From DASZHJ01 sp035581425 (GTDB lineage Bacteria > Pseudomonadota > Alphaproteobacteria > ATCC43930 > CGMCC-115725): a DNA stretch of 64,000 nt. Of the stretch, positions 34,347 to 41,976 are shown one piece after another (position 1 is the first letter of the stretch; each line of letters opens with the position of its first letter). Where the stretch lies: NCBI GenBank assembly GCA_035581425.1, contig DATJVP010000024.1, positions 1 through 64,000 of the forward strand, written 5' to 3'. The notes below the pieces were generated by a model, which did no database searches, had not been told where the DNA came from, and worked only from the letters and a program-made list of their open reading frames with translations. Position numbers and translations under genes: made by a program.

Positions 34347-35351
34347 TCAGGCGCCGGCAGCCCTCTGCCGCTCATTGGGATCCCGGCCGTGCCAGGCCCA
34401 GGCGGTCTTGATGATGGTGTCGAGATCGGAATGCCGCGGCGCCCAGCCCAGCACCTCGCGGGCGCGGCGGGCGTCGGCGACCAGCACCGGCGGATCGCCA
34501 GCTCGGCGCGCGGTCTCGCGGCGGGCGATGCGGCGTCCGGTGACGCGCTCGGCGGCGGCGATCACCTCGCGAACGGAATGGCCGGCGCCGGTGCCGAGGT
34601 TGAGGCTCTGGCTGAGCCCACCCTTCAATAGATGCTGTAGCGCCAGGATGTGGGCCTCGACGAGGTCCTCGACGTGGATGTAGTCGCGGATCGCGGTGCC
34701 GTCGGGGGTCGGGTAGTCGGTGCCGAAGATGTCGATCTGCGCGCGGCGCCCGAGCGCCGCCTCCAAGACCAGCGGGATCAGATGCGTCTCGGGATGGTGG
34801 TCCTCACCGATCTCGCCGGCGAGGTCGGCCCCGGCTGCGTTGAAATACCGCAGGCTCGCATAGGTGAAGCCGTGGGCGGCGCCGTACCAGTGGAGCATGC
34901 GCTCCACCATGAGCTTGGTCTCCCCGTAGGGGTTGATCGGGCGTTGGTGGGTGCTCTCGGCAATCGGCATCCGCTCGGGATGCCCGTAGGTTGCGCAGGT
35001 CGAGGAGAAAACGATCCGTTTGAGGCCCCGCTCCCGCATCGCCTCGAGAAGGCCGAGGCTATTGACGACATTGTTGCGGAAATAGAGGTCGGGCTTCGCC
35101 ACCGACTCCCCGACGTAGGCGAAGGCCGCGAAATGCATGACCGCCGCCACGTCGAAACGGCGAAGGGTATCCGCGAGGCGGGCGGTGTCCGTGAGGTCGG
35201 CCTCGATCAGCGGCCCCCACTTCACGGCCTCCCGGTGGCCGTTCACGAGGCTGTCGTAGGCGACAGGCCGAAATCCCGCCCGGGCCAACGCCTTGCAGGC
35301 GTGACTGCCGATGTAGCCGGCGCCGCCGGTCACGAGGATCGTGTGGCTCAT
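34347..35351 (-). CDS. galE: UDP-glucose 4-epimerase
   Basis: 334 residues, SDR family. NAD loop LVTGGAGYIGSHACK, catalytic SSTCATYG and PYGETK (Tyr and Lys), RYFNAAGADLAGEIGE, and substrate loop YPTPDGTAIRDYIH. Interconverts UDP-Glc and UDP-Gal, giving the galactosyl donor for the glycan locus. Leads the leftward glycan operon and is divergent from ugd. Confidence 0.95.
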   Translation of the reverse strand: MSHTILVTGGAGYIGSHACKALARAGFRPVAYDSLVNGHREAVKWGPLIEADLTDTARLADTLRRFDVAAVMHFAAFAYVGESVAKPDLYFRNNVVNSLGLLEAMRERGLKRIVFSSTCATYGHPERMPIAESTHQRPINPYGETKLMVERMLHWYGAAHGFTYASLRYFNAAGADLAGEIGEDHHPETHLIPLVLEAALGRRAQIDIFGTDYPTPDGTAIRDYIHVEDLVEAHILALQHLLKGGLSQSLNLGTGAGHSVREVIAAAERVTGRRIARRETARRAGDPPVLVADARRAREVLGWAPRHSDLDTIIKTAWAWHGRDPNERQRAAGA

Positions 35352-35505
35352 TGTCGCGTGTCTGACAGCCGTTCGGAAAAGGGACCCGAAATTCGCCCCT
35401 GAGAACGGCCGCCAGCGCCCCCTTCTTCCCCTGCGGCCTCACTTTTTTGGCCGCGTCCGTCTCTACCGCGGGCGCGCGCGCCGAACAAGGGGTCGGCAAG
35501 GCCGC
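35352..35505. other. galE/ugd divergent region, distal part
   Basis: The full spacer is 310 bp (35352-35661). In this part a 6-bp stem GCGGCC/GGCCGC lies at 35433-35454 around a T-rich loop. No gene is seen. The operator-like repeat and promoter follow in separate entries. Confidence 0.4.
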
Positions 35506-35539
35506 AAACCTCGGTTAACGAATGGTCCCATTGAGGTTT
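35506..35539. promoter_or_regulatory. Nested inverted repeat, possible operator
   Basis: Perfect 7-bp arms AAACCTC (35506-35512) and GAGGTTT (35533-35539). Inside lies a second palindrome, AATGG-TC-CCATT (35521-35532). It abuts the putative -35 box of ugd. Confidence 0.5.
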
Positions 35540-35540
35540 C

Positions 35541-35569
35541 TTGACGGGGCGTCGGCTTGGTGAGATGAA
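35541..35569 (+). promoter_or_regulatory. Putative ugd promoter
   Basis: TTGACG (-35, five of six to consensus), 17-bp spacer, GATGAA (-10, three of six). About 93 bp upstream of ugd. The -10 is weak, as expected if an activator at the adjacent repeat helps. Confidence 0.35.
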
Positions 35570-35661
35570 CGGCGGGCTCGCCCACCCGACCCGCCATGCC
35601 GCTTCCGGGCGGAATTTTCGGTGGGGGAGCGCGTTGTCACGAGCATTCTGCGGGAGCTCTC

Positions 35662-37014
35662 ATGCGAATTGCCGTCATCGGCACCGGATATGTGGGTATC
35701 GTCTCCGGCGCCTGCTTCTCCGAATTCGGTGTTTCCGTCACCTGCGTCGACAAGGACGCCGGCAAGATCGAGCGGCTCAAGGCGGGCGAGATCCCGATTT
35801 ACGAGCCCGGCCTCGAGGGGCTGGTGGCGAGCAATGCGCGCGCCGGACGCCTCACCTTTACGACTGACCTTCCCGCTGCGGTTGCAGGCGCGGATGCCGT
35901 CTTCATTGCCGTGGGCACCCCCTCGCGCCGGGGCGACGGCCACGCCGACCTCTCCTACGTATACGGCGCCGCCGAGGAGATCGCGCAGGCGCTCACGGGC
36001 TATGCGGTGGTGGTCACGAAATCGACGGTGCCTGTGGGCACCGGCCGGCAGGTCGAGCAGATCCTGCGCCGGGTTCGCCCAGACGCAGCATTCGATGTCG
36101 TCTCCAATCCCGAATTCCTGCGCGAGGGCTCCGCAATCGGCGATTTCATGCGGCCCGACCGCGTGGTAATCGGCGCCGAAACCGAGCGGGCACGAGAGGT
36201 GATGCGGGCGCTCTATCGGCCGCTCTACTTGATCGAGACGCCGATCGTCTTCACCACCATCGAGACCGCGGAGCTCATCAAGTACGCCGCCAACAGCTTC
36301 CTCGCGACCAAGATCTCCTTCATCAACGAGATCGCCGACCTCTGCGAGCGGGTGGGCGCGGACGTGCAGGACGTCGCCAAGGGCATCGGCCTCGACGGGC
36401 GCATCGGCGGCAAGTTCCTGCATGCGGGGCCGGGTTATGGCGGCTCCTGCTTCCCCAAGGACTGCCTCGCCCTCGTGCGCACTGCACAGGAGGCGGATGC
36501 GCCGATCTCCATCGTCGAGCAGGTCGTTCGCGTCAACGACGCGCGCAAGCGCAAGATGGCTGAGAAGGTCGTCAAAGCCTGCGGCGGCAGCGTCGCGGGG
36601 AAGACACTTGCGATCCTCGGCCTCGCCTTCAAGCCCAACACCGACGACATGCGCGAGGCCCCGAGCCTCACCATCGTGCCGGCGCTGCAGGAGCTGGGCG
36701 CGGAGATCCGCGCCTTCGACCCCGAGGGCATGACCGAGGCGAAGAAGCTGCTTCCGGGCATCGCCTTCGCGGCCGACGCCTACGACGCGATGCGCGGCGC
36801 GGACGCCGCGGTGCTGCTCACGGAGTGGAACGAGTTCCGCGCCCTCGATCTCGAGCGCGTGAAGAGCCTGCTCAAGACGCCGACGCTCATCGATCTCCGC
36901 AACGTCTACAAGCCCGCGGAGATGGCGGCGGCGGGCTTCTTCTATTTCAGTATCGGCCGCCGGCCGGTAGAGCCCGGGCGCGCGGGCTTGCGCGCCGTCG
37001 CCAACAGGACCTGA
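35662..37014 (+). CDS. ugd: UDP-glucose 6-dehydrogenase
   Basis: NAD-dependent enzyme of 450 residues oxidising UDP-Glc to UDP-GlcA. N-terminal MRIAVIGTGYVGIVSGACF, VVTKSTVPVGTG, catalytic Cys in GYGGSCFPKD, and C-terminal LGLAFKPNTDDMREAPS. Start ATG has GGGAG 7 nt upstream; an upstream in-frame start was rejected. Followed 1 bp later by uxs, so UDP-GlcA can be passed on to UDP-xylose. Confidence 0.96.
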   Translation: MRIAVIGTGYVGIVSGACFSEFGVSVTCVDKDAGKIERLKAGEIPIYEPGLEGLVASNARAGRLTFTTDLPAAVAGADAVFIAVGTPSRRGDGHADLSYVYGAAEEIAQALTGYAVVVTKSTVPVGTGRQVEQILRRVRPDAAFDVVSNPEFLREGSAIGDFMRPDRVVIGAETERAREVMRALYRPLYLIETPIVFTTIETAELIKYAANSFLATKISFINEIADLCERVGADVQDVAKGIGLDGRIGGKFLHAGPGYGGSCFPKDCLALVRTAQEADAPISIVEQVVRVNDARKRKMAEKVVKACGGSVAGKTLAILGLAFKPNTDDMREAPSLTIVPALQELGAEIRAFDPEGMTEAKKLLPGIAFAADAYDAMRGADAAVLLTEWNEFRALDLERVKSLLKTPTLIDLRNVYKPAEMAAAGFFYFSIGRRPVEPGRAGLRAVANRT

Positions 37015-37015
37015 C

Positions 37016-37999
37016 ATGAGCCTCGGCAAGAAACGCATTCTCGTCACCGGCGGCGCCGGTTTCCTCGGCTCGCACCTCTGCGAGCGTCTCGTGGCCCAGG
37101 GCCACGACGTGCTCTGCGTCGACAACTACTTCACGGGGCGCAAGGAGAACATCGCCCATATCATGCCGGAGGCGAACTTCGAGGCGATGCGCCACGACGT
37201 CTGCTTCCCGCTCTACGTAGAGGTCGACGAGATCTACAACCTCGCTTGCCCCGCCTCGCCCGTGCACTACCAATTCGACCCCGTGCAGACGACGAAGACC
37301 AGCGTCTCCGGCGCGATCAACATGCTCGGGCTCGCCAAACGCGTCCGCGCCAAGGTGTTCCAAGCCTCGACCTCCGAGGTCTATGGCGACCCCGTCGTCC
37401 ATCCGCAAACGGAGGAGTATCGCGGCAACGTCAACCCGATCGGCCCCCGCGCCTGCTACGACGAGGGAAAACGCTGCGCCGAGACGCTCTTCTTCGACTA
37501 CCATCGCCAACACAATCTCCGTATCAAGGTAGCGCGCATCTTCAACACCTACGGGCCGCGGATGCATCCCAATGACGGCCGCGTGGTCTCGAACTTCATC
37601 GTCCAGGCCCTGAAGGGCGAGCCCATTACCGTCTATGGCGATGGCAAACAGACCCGCGCCTTCTGCTACGTCGACGATCTCGTCGAGGGCTTCCTGCGGC
37701 TGATGGCGACCGCGGACGAGATCACGGGGCCGATCAATCTCGGCAATCCCGTGGAGACGCCTGTGATCACGCTCGCGGAGAAGATCATCGAGCTCATTGG
37801 CTCCAAATCCAAGATCGAGAGCCGGCCGCTCCCGGTCGACGATCCCGTGCAGCGCTGCCCGGACATCAGCCGCGCGCGCAACCTTCTGGGCTGGGAGCCC
37901 CGCGTCCCGCTCGCCACCGGTCTCGAACGCACCATCGCGTATTTCGAGCGGCTGCTCTCGGGCTCGAAGGACGGCGCGGTGCTGCGCCTCAGGGCCTAA
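37016..37999 (+). CDS. uxs: UDP-glucuronate decarboxylase (UDP-xylose synthase)
   Basis: 327-residue SDR enzyme turning UDP-GlcA into UDP-Xyl. NAD loop LVTGGAGFLGSHLCERL, the UXS signature NLACPASPVHYQFDP, STSEVYGDPVVHPQ, and GPRACYDEGKRCAETL with the catalytic Tyr and Lys. One base separates it from ugd. Together with galE these genes point to a glycan containing galactose, glucuronate and/or xylose. Confidence 0.95.
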   Translation: MSLGKKRILVTGGAGFLGSHLCERLVAQGHDVLCVDNYFTGRKENIAHIMPEANFEAMRHDVCFPLYVEVDEIYNLACPASPVHYQFDPVQTTKTSVSGAINMLGLAKRVRAKVFQASTSEVYGDPVVHPQTEEYRGNVNPIGPRACYDEGKRCAETLFFDYHRQHNLRIKVARIFNTYGPRMHPNDGRVVSNFIVQALKGEPITVYGDGKQTRAFCYVDDLVEGFLRLMATADEITGPINLGNPVETPVITLAEKIIELIGSKSKIESRPLPVDDPVQRCPDISRARNLLGWEPRVPLATGLERTIAYFERLLSGSKDGAVLRLRA

Positions 38000-38072
38000 G
38001 CCAGCTCCGACCGACACGCCTCCTCTAGCTCTCGCAGTTGCGAACGCCGGTGAGAGCGCAATCATGCTAACG

Positions 38073-38096
38073 TCCCGCGCGTGACTTGGCGCGGGA
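38073..38096 (+). promoter_or_regulatory. Hairpin covering the ribosome binding site of the next gene
   Basis: Perfect 8-bp stem TCCCGCGC / GCGCGGGA with 8-nt loop. The 3' arm contains the GGGA of the ribosome binding site GGGAG (38093-38097), 8 nt before the ATG at 38106. Folding would hide the ribosome binding site. Confidence 0.5.
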
Positions 38097-38105
38097 GCTG
38101 ATGGC

Positions 38106-39938
38106 ATGATGGCGGAAGGGGTCGTGCGGATGGACGGGCCGGTGCTCGTCTTCGGCGGACCCTACAGCAATCTCGAGGCGACAGAAGCGATGCTGGCGGA
38201 AGCGCGCCGCCTCGCGATCCCGCCCGCGCGCATACTCTGCACCGGCGACATCGTCGCCTATGGCGCCGATGCGCTCGCGACCGTCGCCGCAGTGCGCGCC
38301 TCGGGTATCCACGCGATCATGGGGAATTGCGAGGAGTCCCTCGCCGCCAATTCCGAGAATTGTGGCTGTGGCTATGCCGAGGGGAGCGCCTGCGACCGGC
38401 TCGCGAGCGAGTGGTACGCGCATGCCGACAGGACCCTCGACCTTGAGAGCCGCCGCTGGATGGGGGCGCTTCCGCGCCGGCTCGTAATCGAGATCGGGCG
38501 ACGGCGCCTCGCCGTGATCCACGGGGGGACGCGGCGGATCAACCGTTTCGTCTTTGCCTCCTCTCCGGCGCCGGTGCTCCGAGATCAGCTCGCGAGCTGC
38601 GCCGAGGACGGCGTCATTGCCGGACATTCCGGCATTCCCTTCTCCGAGATCGTCGGCGGCAAGCTCTGGCACAACGCCGGCGCCATCGGAATGCCCGCCA
38701 ATGACGGCACTTCCCGCGTCTGGTTCAGCCTGCTCATTCCGACGGAAGATGGCCTGCGCATCGAGCACCGCACCCTCGCCTACGATCACCGCGCGGCCGC
38801 CACGAAAATGCGCGTGGCGGGATTGCCCGCGGGCTATGCGGACGCGCTGGAGACTGGCCTCTGGCCCAGTGTGGACGTGCTGCCTGCGGCGGAGATGGCC
38901 GCCACAGGCAAGCCGATCGAGCCGGGCGCCCTCCTATGGCCTGCGGGCAACGGTCACGCCCGCTCGCCGCGCTGGCCCGCGGAGCCCAATCCCAAGCCGG
39001 ATCCGCCCGCGCTCGCCTCGGAGAAATTCCGCGACCCCCTCCTCATGGCGACGGGCGAAAGGCGGGCGACCGTTGCGCTCGACGCCCTGCGCACGCTTTG
39101 GGTCAACACCGGCAGTCTCTGCAACATCGCCTGCAGGAACTGCTACATCGAATCGAGCCCGCGCAACGATCGCCTCGCATATCTGAGCCGCGCCGAGCTG
39201 CGCACATATCTCCAGGAGATTTCGCGCGACCGTTTGCCGACGCGTCAGATCGCCTTCACTGGCGGCGAGCCCTTCATGAACCCGGAGATCATTGGGATGC
39301 TCGAGGATTGCCTCGCCGGTGGCTTCGAGGCGCTCGTTCTCACGAATGCGATGCGGCCGATGCAGCGCTTGCAGCCGTCGCTTCTGGGTCTGCGCGCGCG
39401 GTTCGGATCGCGCCTCCATCTGCGGGTCTCACTCGACCACTACACGCGCGATCTGCATGAGGAGGAGCGCGGCGAGGACACTTGGCAGCCGAGTTTGGGC
39501 GGGCTCCTTTGGCTCGCCCGCAACGGATTCGAGATCACGGTTGCAGGCCGCCTCATGTGGGGCGAGAGCGAGACCGCGGCGCGTCAGGGCTATGCCGCGC
39601 TCTTCGAGGCCGAGGGCATCGCAATCGATGCCGACAATCCCAACCGCCTGGTGCTCTTCCCGGAGATGGACGCGCGGCTCGATGTGCCCGAGCTCGGCGA
39701 ACGCTGCTGGGAGCTGCCGGGCGTCGCACCCGAGCGCCCGATGTGCGCGACCTCGCGGATGGTCGTGAAGCGCAGGGGCGCCGATCGTCCGGCAGTGCTC
39801 GCATGCACACTCATTCCCTACGAGCCCGCTTTTGAGCTGGGCACAAGTCTGCAAGACGCCATGGGGGCAATTCCCCTCAATCACCCACACTGCGCAAAAT
39901 TCTGTGTCTTCGGCGGCAGCTCTTGTAGCCGCAGCTAG
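38106..39938 (+). CDS. Fusion of metallophosphoesterase-like domain and radical SAM domain
   Basis: 610 residues. Residues 10-245 resemble YfcE-type calcineurin phosphoesterases: GDIVAYG (Asp48), GNCEES (Asn74), HGGTRRINRF (His139), GHSGIPF (His174), HNAGAIGMP. The first metal motif (DxHxN) reads GGPYSN, so its Asp and His are missing. After a Pro-rich linker (about 270-310), a radical SAM domain carries CNIACRNC (Cys339, 343, 346) and TGGEPF. The C-terminus has further cysteines (CTLIPYE, HCAKFCVFGGSSC) fit for an auxiliary Fe-S cluster. Product unknown. No peptide precursor is recognised nearby. Confidence 0.87.
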   Translation: MMAEGVVRMDGPVLVFGGPYSNLEATEAMLAEARRLAIPPARILCTGDIVAYGADALATVAAVRASGIHAIMGNCEESLAANSENCGCGYAEGSACDRLASEWYAHADRTLDLESRRWMGALPRRLVIEIGRRRLAVIHGGTRRINRFVFASSPAPVLRDQLASCAEDGVIAGHSGIPFSEIVGGKLWHNAGAIGMPANDGTSRVWFSLLIPTEDGLRIEHRTLAYDHRAAATKMRVAGLPAGYADALETGLWPSVDVLPAAEMAATGKPIEPGALLWPAGNGHARSPRWPAEPNPKPDPPALASEKFRDPLLMATGERRATVALDALRTLWVNTGSLCNIACRNCYIESSPRNDRLAYLSRAELRTYLQEISRDRLPTRQIAFTGGEPFMNPEIIGMLEDCLAGGFEALVLTNAMRPMQRLQPSLLGLRARFGSRLHLRVSLDHYTRDLHEEERGEDTWQPSLGGLLWLARNGFEITVAGRLMWGESETAARQGYAALFEAEGIAIDADNPNRLVLFPEMDARLDVPELGERCWELPGVAPERPMCATSRMVVKRRGADRPAVLACTLIPYEPAFELGTSLQDAMGAIPLNHPHCAKFCVFGGSSCSRS

Positions 39939-39998
39939 CACATCCCCTCGCCCCTCGAGGGCGCGATTCATCCCGAAACGGCTTGGCCCTGCTATCCC

Positions 39999-40619
39999 CT
40001 AGACCTGTTCTCCGCCCTCGACCGCCACTTCCAGCGTGTTCTCGCGGGGAGACAGCGGGCAGAGCCAGCGGGGGGAATAGGCGCAGGAGGGGTTGTAGGC
40101 GAAATTGAAGTCTAGGATCGTGCGACCCCGATCATCCTGGCCGAGATCGGCGCCTTTGGCGCTATCGAGGAGATAGCGGCCGCCGGCATAGCTCGAAACA
40201 CCGGAGGTGGTGTCGCGGAACGGCAGGAAGATGCTTCCGGCATAACCCTCGATCCAATAAAGCGTGAGTTCCCTTCCGAGGCTCGATGCCAGCCCCTCGG
40301 TGCGGGCGAACGCGGTGAGGAGCAGCGCGCCGTCGCCACCGCCGTCATAGCGAGCGGCCGACATCTCGTCGATCGGGACAAGCGCCACCGCAAAGCGTAG
40401 CCGGGGATCGTAGTTGCCGTAGGCAAGCCCTTTGAACGAATCTCGACCCGATGTCTCCAGCGGGGTCTGCGGGTGCGTGCGGAAGAGCGCGTCTCGGGTT
40501 TCTCGCCAGTGCCGCCAAGCGCGCGCGGGATCGGACTCGCCGCGGATCTCCGCGTAGAGCGCCACGATGCGGCGACGCCAATCCCAAAGCGCGAGCCGGC
40601 CGGCGTCCGCGGCGCTCAT
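39999..40619 (-). CDS. DUF1684 domain protein
   Basis: 206 residues matching DUF1684: an N-terminal helix with LWDWRRRIVALYAE and RDALFRTHPQTPL, middle LTLYWIEGYAGSIFLPFRD, GGRYLLD, and the C-terminal signature LDFNFAYNPSCAYSPRWLCPL. Function unknown, though the fold is beta-rich and cytoplasmic (no signal). Its ATG overlaps the stop of the ABC1 kinase gene by 4 nt, so the two are coupled. Convergent with the radical SAM fusion. Confidence 0.88.
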   Translation of the reverse strand: MSAADAGRLALWDWRRRIVALYAEIRGESDPARAWRHWRETRDALFRTHPQTPLETSGRDSFKGLAYGNYDPRLRFAVALVPIDEMSAARYDGGGDGALLLTAFARTEGLASSLGRELTLYWIEGYAGSIFLPFRDTTSGVSSYAGGRYLLDSAKGADLGQDDRGRTILDFNFAYNPSCAYSPRWLCPLSPRENTLEVAVEGGEQV

Positions 40620-41968
40620 GCCGCCTCGTCCACGCGCGAGGGAACACCCGCGGCCTTGAGCGCCTTCTTCTGCCGCCGTGCGAGTGCAGCGGAATCGAAG
40701 TCGCGGATCAAATCGTGGAACAGGCGATGCCAATTGATCTCGGCCTTCAAGTGCATGAAGACCGAGCCGAGGCCGATCGCCGCGCGGTCCATGAACACGA
40801 ACTCACGCGGCGGGCGTACCCCGCCGAGGCGGCGCAGCTCCACATGCACCTCCTCCGCGACCTCGCGGCCATAGGAGCCGCTCTCCGCCTCCTGGATGCG
40901 CCGCTTGCGGTCGTCCATCAGGGGCGCATATAGAAACCGCGCCCAGCGATTGAGGACCTCGATCATCTCCCTGTTCTTGAGCTTGAAGCCCCAGCTCTCG
41001 TAGGCCGCGACGGCGAGCGCCTCGTCGTTGCGGTCGAGCGCGTGATAGAGATCGATCACGCCCTTGACGAAGCTTGCGGGAAAAATGCGGACACAGCCGA
41101 AATCGAGCAGGTTCACCCCGCGATCCGGGCGCACGGTGTAGTTCCCGAGATGGGGATCGCCGTGGATGGTGCCGTAATCGTAAAAGGGCACGTACCACGC
41201 GCGGAAGAGATTCCGCGCGATCGCATTACGCCCCTCGAGGGGCGCTTTGGCCGCATCGAGAAGCGGCGTCCCTTCGAGCCAGGTCATGGTGAGGAGCCGC
41301 CGTGTCGAGATCGCGGGCACGACCTCCGGGACATGCACCTGCGGCTCCTCCTTGAGGGCAGAGCCGTAGAAGCGCAAATGCGCGGCCTCGCGCGCGTAGT
41401 CGAGCTCCTCGCGCAGACGCGCGCCGATCTCCTCGCGGATCTCCGAGAGCGACACCGCGCGGTCGTATCGCTCGTAGATCGAGAGGATGAGGCGGAACTG
41501 GTTCAGATCGGCCTCCACCGCCGAATCCATGTCCGGATACTGCAGCTTGCAGGCAAGAAGACGACCGTCGAGCCCCTCGGCACGATGAACTTGTCCAAGT
41601 GAAGCCGCGCGCGCGGCTTCGTGCTCGAAGCGGCGGAATTTCTTCTGCCAGTCGGGCCCGAGCTCGCCGGCCATGCGGCGCTTGACGAAGGCCCAGCCCA
41701 TGGGCGGCGCGTTCGCCTGAAGCTGCGCGAGCTCGCCCGCATATTCCCGCGGCAGCGCATCCGGGATGGTCGCGAGGAGCTGCGCCACCTTCATCAGCGG
41801 CCCCTTGATCCCGCCAAGCGCCGCCTTAAGGTCGGCGGCGTGGCGCGCGCGGTCGACGCTGAATCCGAGATAGCGCTCGCCCGCAAGCCGCGCCGCAAGC
41901 CCGCCGACGGTGCTCGAGACCTGCGCGTAGCGCCGGACCCTGCCGGCGAAAGAGTTCCGCTCAGCCAT
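40616..41968 (-). CDS. ABC1/UbiB-family atypical kinase
   Basis: 450 residues of the UbiB/ADCK family. The KxGQ-type helix reads LMKVAQLLATIPDALP (Ala in place of Gly), then the Ala-rich nucleotide loop ARAASLGQVHRA, Lys in LACKLQYPDM, catalytic HGDPHLGN and metal-binding LLDFG. UbiB proteins support ubiquinone synthesis with ATPase activity, but this subfamily is distinct and its target is not known. Preceded by pepF on the same strand (8-bp gap) and coupled with DUF1684. Confidence 0.9.
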   Translation of the reverse strand: MAERNSFAGRVRRYAQVSSTVGGLAARLAGERYLGFSVDRARHAADLKAALGGIKGPLMKVAQLLATIPDALPREYAGELAQLQANAPPMGWAFVKRRMAGELGPDWQKKFRRFEHEAARAASLGQVHRAEGLDGRLLACKLQYPDMDSAVEADLNQFRLILSIYERYDRAVSLSEIREEIGARLREELDYAREAAHLRFYGSALKEEPQVHVPEVVPAISTRRLLTMTWLEGTPLLDAAKAPLEGRNAIARNLFRAWYVPFYDYGTIHGDPHLGNYTVRPDRGVNLLDFGCVRIFPASFVKGVIDLYHALDRNDEALAVAAYESWGFKLKNREMIEVLNRWARFLYAPLMDDRKRRIQEAESGSYGREVAEEVHVELRRLGGVRPPREFVFMDRAAIGLGSVFMHLKAEINWHRLFHDLIRDFDSAALARRQKKALKAAGVPSRVDEAA

Positions 41969-41976
41969 GCCCGTCG

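Noticed and set aside
31815..34631. Very long open frame on the plus strand opposite the glycosidase-glycosyltransferase gene
   Set aside because: Same low-information composition; it mirrors the codon third-position bias of the real gene and has no start signals.
39940..39998. Hairpin CGCCC-CTCG-AGGGCG between the radical SAM fusion and DUF1684 genes as a terminator
   Set aside because: Short stem and no T-run on either strand.
40616..41968. KVAQ in place of KxGQ in the ABC1-family kinase as a loss of function
   Set aside because: The remaining kinase motifs are intact and I recall the same substitution in this bacterial subfamily, so it is probably a lineage trait.
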